Below, piece by piece: positions 32,977 through 35,539 of a DNA stretch of 35,539 nt (its first letter is position 1; each line of letters begins with the position of its first letter). A program made the translations under genes and the position numbers. The notes under the pieces are model-generated. The model did no database searches. It was not told where the DNA came from and was given only the letters and a program-made list of their open reading frames with translations. Origin of the DNA: JAUVKA01 sp964465145 (GTDB lineage: Bacteria; Bacteroidota; Bacteroidia; Bacteroidales; UBA12481); assembly GCA_964465145.1 (NCBI GenBank), contig CAYXJR010000050.1:1-35539 (forward strand), in the 5' to 3' direction.

Positions 32977-32996
32977 ATCCCCGCTTTCGCGGGGAT
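32977..32996. repeat. 8-bp GC hairpin in the phosphoesterase-DPP spacer
   Basis: ATCCCCGC (32977-32984) and GCGGGGAT (32989-32996) pair around TTTC. It resembles the short ATCCCC..GGGGAT palindromes scattered in many bacterial genomes (compare dRS3-like units). No T-run follows, so I do not call it a terminator, although it could stall transcription from the DPP gene. Confidence 0.55.
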
Positions 32997-33019
32997 GACC
33001 GCCCTATAATTTACATTTT

Positions 33020-33049
33020 GCCTGTGCCATTCGCGGACTGGCACAAGGC
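33020..33049. repeat. REP-like inverted repeat
   Basis: TGTGCCA (33023-33029) and TGGCACA (33039-33045) form a 7-bp stem around TTCGCGGAC; the flanking GCC and GGC extend it with one bulged A. It is followed by GGCCCGTCCCTACA, a phrase common at the edge of palindromic intergenic repeats. Function unknown. Confidence 0.45.
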
Positions 33050-33093
33050 CCGTCCCTACAAGTCTTTAACGAACGATGCTACATGAAACACGA

Positions 33094-33149
33094 AACTCGC
33101 AACTCGCAACTCGCAACCCGCAACTCGCAACCTGCAACCTGCAACCTGA
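33094..33149. repeat. Eight-copy heptamer tandem repeat
   Basis: Eight consecutive 7-nt units from 33094: five copies are AACTCGC or AACCCGC, then AACCTGC twice and AACCTGA. The array is directly downstream of the S9 peptidase gene (stop at 33154). It is a simple-sequence array of the kind that gains and loses copies; it is not a CRISPR. Confidence 0.85.
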
Positions 33150-33153
33150 ATCC

Positions 33154-35403
33154 CTACACCCCCCCTTGAGTTAGATTCTTCAACCAGAAATCTTCCATTT
33201 GCATTCTCAGATGAAGAGTGGTATTCTCCCTTTCACTGATCCCGTGGGATCGCATGGGATAGGACAATTGATAGAATATTTTCCCTTGTTTGATCAACTC
33301 ATTTGTCAGCCACTCAGTGCTCTGGTAATGAACATTATCGTCGGCTGTACCGTGGACTATCAAAAGGTTACCTTGAAGATTATATGCATGGTTAATAGGT
33401 GATCCATCTTCATAGCCATCTGGGTTTGTTGATGGAAGGCCCATGTATCGCTCCTGGTAAATTGTATCGTAAAGTTTCTGATGGGAAACAAAAGAAACAG
33501 CTATCCCTGTATGATACACTTCAGGGAATCTGAAAATACAATTCAAGGTCATCTGTCCGCCACCAGACCAGCCCCAGATTCCGATCCTGCCTGGATCAAC
33601 ATAATCAAACATATCCTGAATTCTCAAAGCAGCATCCCGCTGGTCGAAGGAGGCCGTAATCCCAATCTTTTCGTATATGCATTTTCTCCAGGCTGCTCCT
33701 CTGGGAACCTTTGTGCCTCTGTTATCCACACTCATTATGATATAACCCTGCTGGGCCAAATATTGATGAAACAGGTCTCCGCCTCCCCAATTATCCTGTA
33801 CAGTTGTTCCAGCTGGTTCACCGTATACATAAAAAATTACAGGATACTTTTTTGAAGGATCGAAGTTTTTAGGCTTGATCATCCAGGCATCGAATATGGC
33901 CTCACCAATATCTACTTTAAAAAACTCCTTATGATTTAAGCCGAGTTGATCATATCTCTCCTTAGCCACCTTATTATCCACAAGTGTTCTGATTCTTGTA
34001 TGATCAGGCAAATTCACCAATGATATCTGATTAGGTGTCACATGGTTCTGGAAATTATGAATAGCCCATTTTGCATCAGGAGACATCTGGTAGCTATGCT
34101 GACCGGGCATATCAGCGGGGCTGATTCTTTCCGGTTTGCTTTTTCCATTAATCTTCGACCTGTACAAATATCGTTGAGCGAAATTCTCAGGGCTGGCTAT
34201 ATAATAGACATATCCTCCTTTTTCATCTATACAACTAATACTCACAACATCCAAAGGAGAATTTATAATATCATGCTGGATCTCTCCGGATCTTGAAACC
34301 AGGAATAAATGCATCCATCCATCCTTTTCACTTGTCCATGTGAAATACTTTTCACCCTCCATCCACTCAATATTATCATGAATATCAACCCAGGCATCGT
34401 CTTTGTCAACAAGGATATTGGTAAGTTTCATACTGATAATATCCCCCACCCAAACAGTGTTGGTATTTTGCAAGCGGTTAAGCTGCTGTATCATTACCTC
34501 GTTCGAATTAGGAATAAACTCCATTCTGGGCAGGTAATTATTTCTTGGATCGCCAGGCACTTTAAACCACCTTGGTTCTCCACCATCTGCTGAAACAACT
34601 CCAACTTTAACATCAGAATTTGTTGTACCAACCTTGGGGTATGGTAAGGAGATAACTACCGGATAAATGGAGTCGAGATTATTGATCATGTTAAAAGTAC
34701 CTGTACCCCTGGTATCCGACTGCCAGTAAGCTATGTGCTTACTATCAGGACTCCAGCGGAAGCCATCACGGCAATCGAGTTCCTCTTCATAAACCCAGTC
34801 GAAAGTTCCGTTAACAATATAATCACAGCCATCTTTTGTAATCTGCTTGCTTTGGCCTGAACTCAGGTCCTCTACATAAATATTGTTATAACTCACATAG
34901 GCCACTTTTCTGTCGTCAGGCGAGAATTTACAAAACATCATTGTGGTTCTTTCAACTTCTTTCCCCAACTGCTGCAGCCGACCAGTTTCCAGATCCAAAA
35001 CCCAGTAATCACCCCGGGTATGACGGCGCCAAACCCTTCTGGTATTGGTAAAAATCATCAACATGGAGTTATCATTCGACCAGATATAATCTGTGATTGC
35101 CAGGGGCTTAGATTCCCCTTCTGGTATTAAACTATTGGCATCAACCATTATGGTTCTGCTGCCTGTTTTTGCGTCATATCGAACGATATCTCTACCCGCA
35201 ACAGACTTGTTCCCTTCCATAGTAGAATAACCTTTCCCATCTTTTAACCATCTAACAGGCCCATAACCATCCTGGCCGAATTTTCCACCAAAGATATTTT
35301 CAAGAGTAAGATCAGGTGCCTTTACCTGCTGACTGAAAGATTGTAATGTGCTCAGACACAAAACCGAAATGATAACTAAAGGTAAAATTGATTTTCTCTT
35401 CAT
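33154..35403 (-). CDS. Exported dipeptidyl peptidase IV-like S9 serine peptidase
   Basis: A 749-residue secreted prolyl peptidase of the S9B type. Residues 1-25 are a signal peptide (ending SFSQ). The N-terminal propeller has DWVYEEEL (202-209), whose Glu residues bind the free N-terminus in DPP-IV. The C-terminal alpha/beta hydrolase domain has the nucleophile Ser613 in GWSGGG, Asp688 in HGTADDNVH and His720 in RSHGI, so the catalytic triad is complete. It should release dipeptides with Pro or Ala in second position, fitting the neighbouring secreted M28 peptidases as a peptide-degradation set. The gene is flanked by two different 7-nt tandem repeats. Confidence 0.95.
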   Translation of the reverse strand: MKRKSILPLVIISVLCLSTLQSFSQQVKAPDLTLENIFGGKFGQDGYGPVRWLKDGKGYSTMEGNKSVAGRDIVRYDAKTGSRTIMVDANSLIPEGESKPLAITDYIWSNDNSMLMIFTNTRRVWRRHTRGDYWVLDLETGRLQQLGKEVERTTMMFCKFSPDDRKVAYVSYNNIYVEDLSSGQSKQITKDGCDYIVNGTFDWVYEEELDCRDGFRWSPDSKHIAYWQSDTRGTGTFNMINNLDSIYPVVISLPYPKVGTTNSDVKVGVVSADGGEPRWFKVPGDPRNNYLPRMEFIPNSNEVMIQQLNRLQNTNTVWVGDIISMKLTNILVDKDDAWVDIHDNIEWMEGEKYFTWTSEKDGWMHLFLVSRSGEIQHDIINSPLDVVSISCIDEKGGYVYYIASPENFAQRYLYRSKINGKSKPERISPADMPGQHSYQMSPDAKWAIHNFQNHVTPNQISLVNLPDHTRIRTLVDNKVAKERYDQLGLNHKEFFKVDIGEAIFDAWMIKPKNFDPSKKYPVIFYVYGEPAGTTVQDNWGGGDLFHQYLAQQGYIIMSVDNRGTKVPRGAAWRKCIYEKIGITASFDQRDAALRIQDMFDYVDPGRIGIWGWSGGGQMTLNCIFRFPEVYHTGIAVSFVSHQKLYDTIYQERYMGLPSTNPDGYEDGSPINHAYNLQGNLLIVHGTADDNVHYQSTEWLTNELIKQGKIFYQLSYPMRSHGISERENTTLHLRMQMEDFWLKNLTQGGV

Positions 35404-35412
35404 TGCTGATAT

Positions 35413-35450
35413 TTGTTGGTTGGTTGTTGGTTGTTGGTTGTTAGTTGTTT
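35413..35450. repeat. TTGTTGG heptamer tandem repeat upstream of the S9 peptidase
   Basis: Imperfect copies of TTGTTGG (35413-35419, 35424-35430, 35431-35437, 35438-35444 and a partial copy) lie just before the start of the peptidase gene at 35403, so they would be in its leader. One spacer TTGG breaks the phase. On the mRNA the sequence is AAC/CCAACAAC-rich. Confidence 0.75.
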
Positions 35451-35539
35451 ATTTTTCGTATCCCCCTGTGTCCTCCCTAACCAGGGTAATGGTGCTAACT
35501 TAGGAGTATTATTTGTATTTATGGTAGCCGCCATGCTTT

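Noticed and set aside
33094..33149. CRISPR array
   Set aside because: The units are 7 nt and continuous with no spacers, and no cas gene is present.
35451..35539. Gene at the right edge
   Set aside because: A minus-strand open end (..KHGGYHKYK then stop at about 35510) might be the C-terminus of a neighbouring gene, but nine residues are too few to support a call.

Overview
The window looks like a chromosomal segment of a Bacteroidota bacterium, most probably an environmental Bacteroidales-like lineage. The evidence is: a near-perfect Bacteroidota promoter (TTTG, 19 nt, TAACTTTG) in front of rpsA; several other genes with a TAnnTTTG-type box 25-50 nt before the start; a tRNA gene without encoded CCA; a SerA of the short, ACT-less type; a DUF3822-rsmD module; and many signal-peptide or lipoprotein genes for secreted peptidases and beta-propellers. 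No phage, integrase, transposase, CRISPR array or resistance gene is visible. Gene density is high and no gene-free stretch exceeds 300 bases; the two longest (29946-30158 and 32940-33153) are full of short repeats.

Layout. 1-5720 (minus) holds gcvT, serC, serA and a DUF1015 gene cut by the left edge (serine/glycine one-carbon metabolism), with pnuC and a NadR-type ribosylnicotinamide kinase upstream of gcvT (NAD salvage). 5741-10932 (minus) holds rpsA, rnz and guaA; rpsA has a very unusual acidic head and lysine/alanine-rich tail. 11022-11452 is a decayed aminotransferase remnant squeezed between the rpsA promoter and the next cluster. 11464-18392 (plus) is a nucleotide-sugar cluster (ugd, uxs, rfbA, rfbC, rfbD, a phosphohexomutase) ending in a yjbQ-family gene; rfbB is not in it. 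18389-19813 (minus) is a RecD-like helicase, divergent from 19895-21967 (plus): a membrane-anchored conserved protein, DUF3822 and rsmD.

22048-25396 (plus) carries two tandem M28 metallopeptidase genes and a strong terminator. 25452-25952 (minus) is a small outer-membrane-type protein. 26138-28125 (plus) is a two-gene unit: a kelch-like lipoprotein and a predicted exported protein that seems to use an ATA start. 28154-29200 (minus) is a three-gene set of small unknown proteins, the middle one frameshifted, downstream of a tRNA-Asp gene with its own terminator. 29493-29945 (plus) is a small lipoprotein. 30159-35403 (minus) has a 926-residue propeller/phosphoesterase lipoprotein and a DPP-IV-like S9 peptidase.

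How the genes work together: the left half is housekeeping (amino acid, NAD and purine metabolism, translation, tRNA 3' processing) plus surface-polysaccharide precursor supply. The right half is mainly envelope and secreted proteins for peptide degradation, plus several uncharacterised lipoproteins. I found no convincing new defence or mobile system. The best leads are the frameshifted small gene at 28722-28939, the ATA start at 27157, the S1 protein tails, and the repeat-rich spacers around the S9 peptidase gene.
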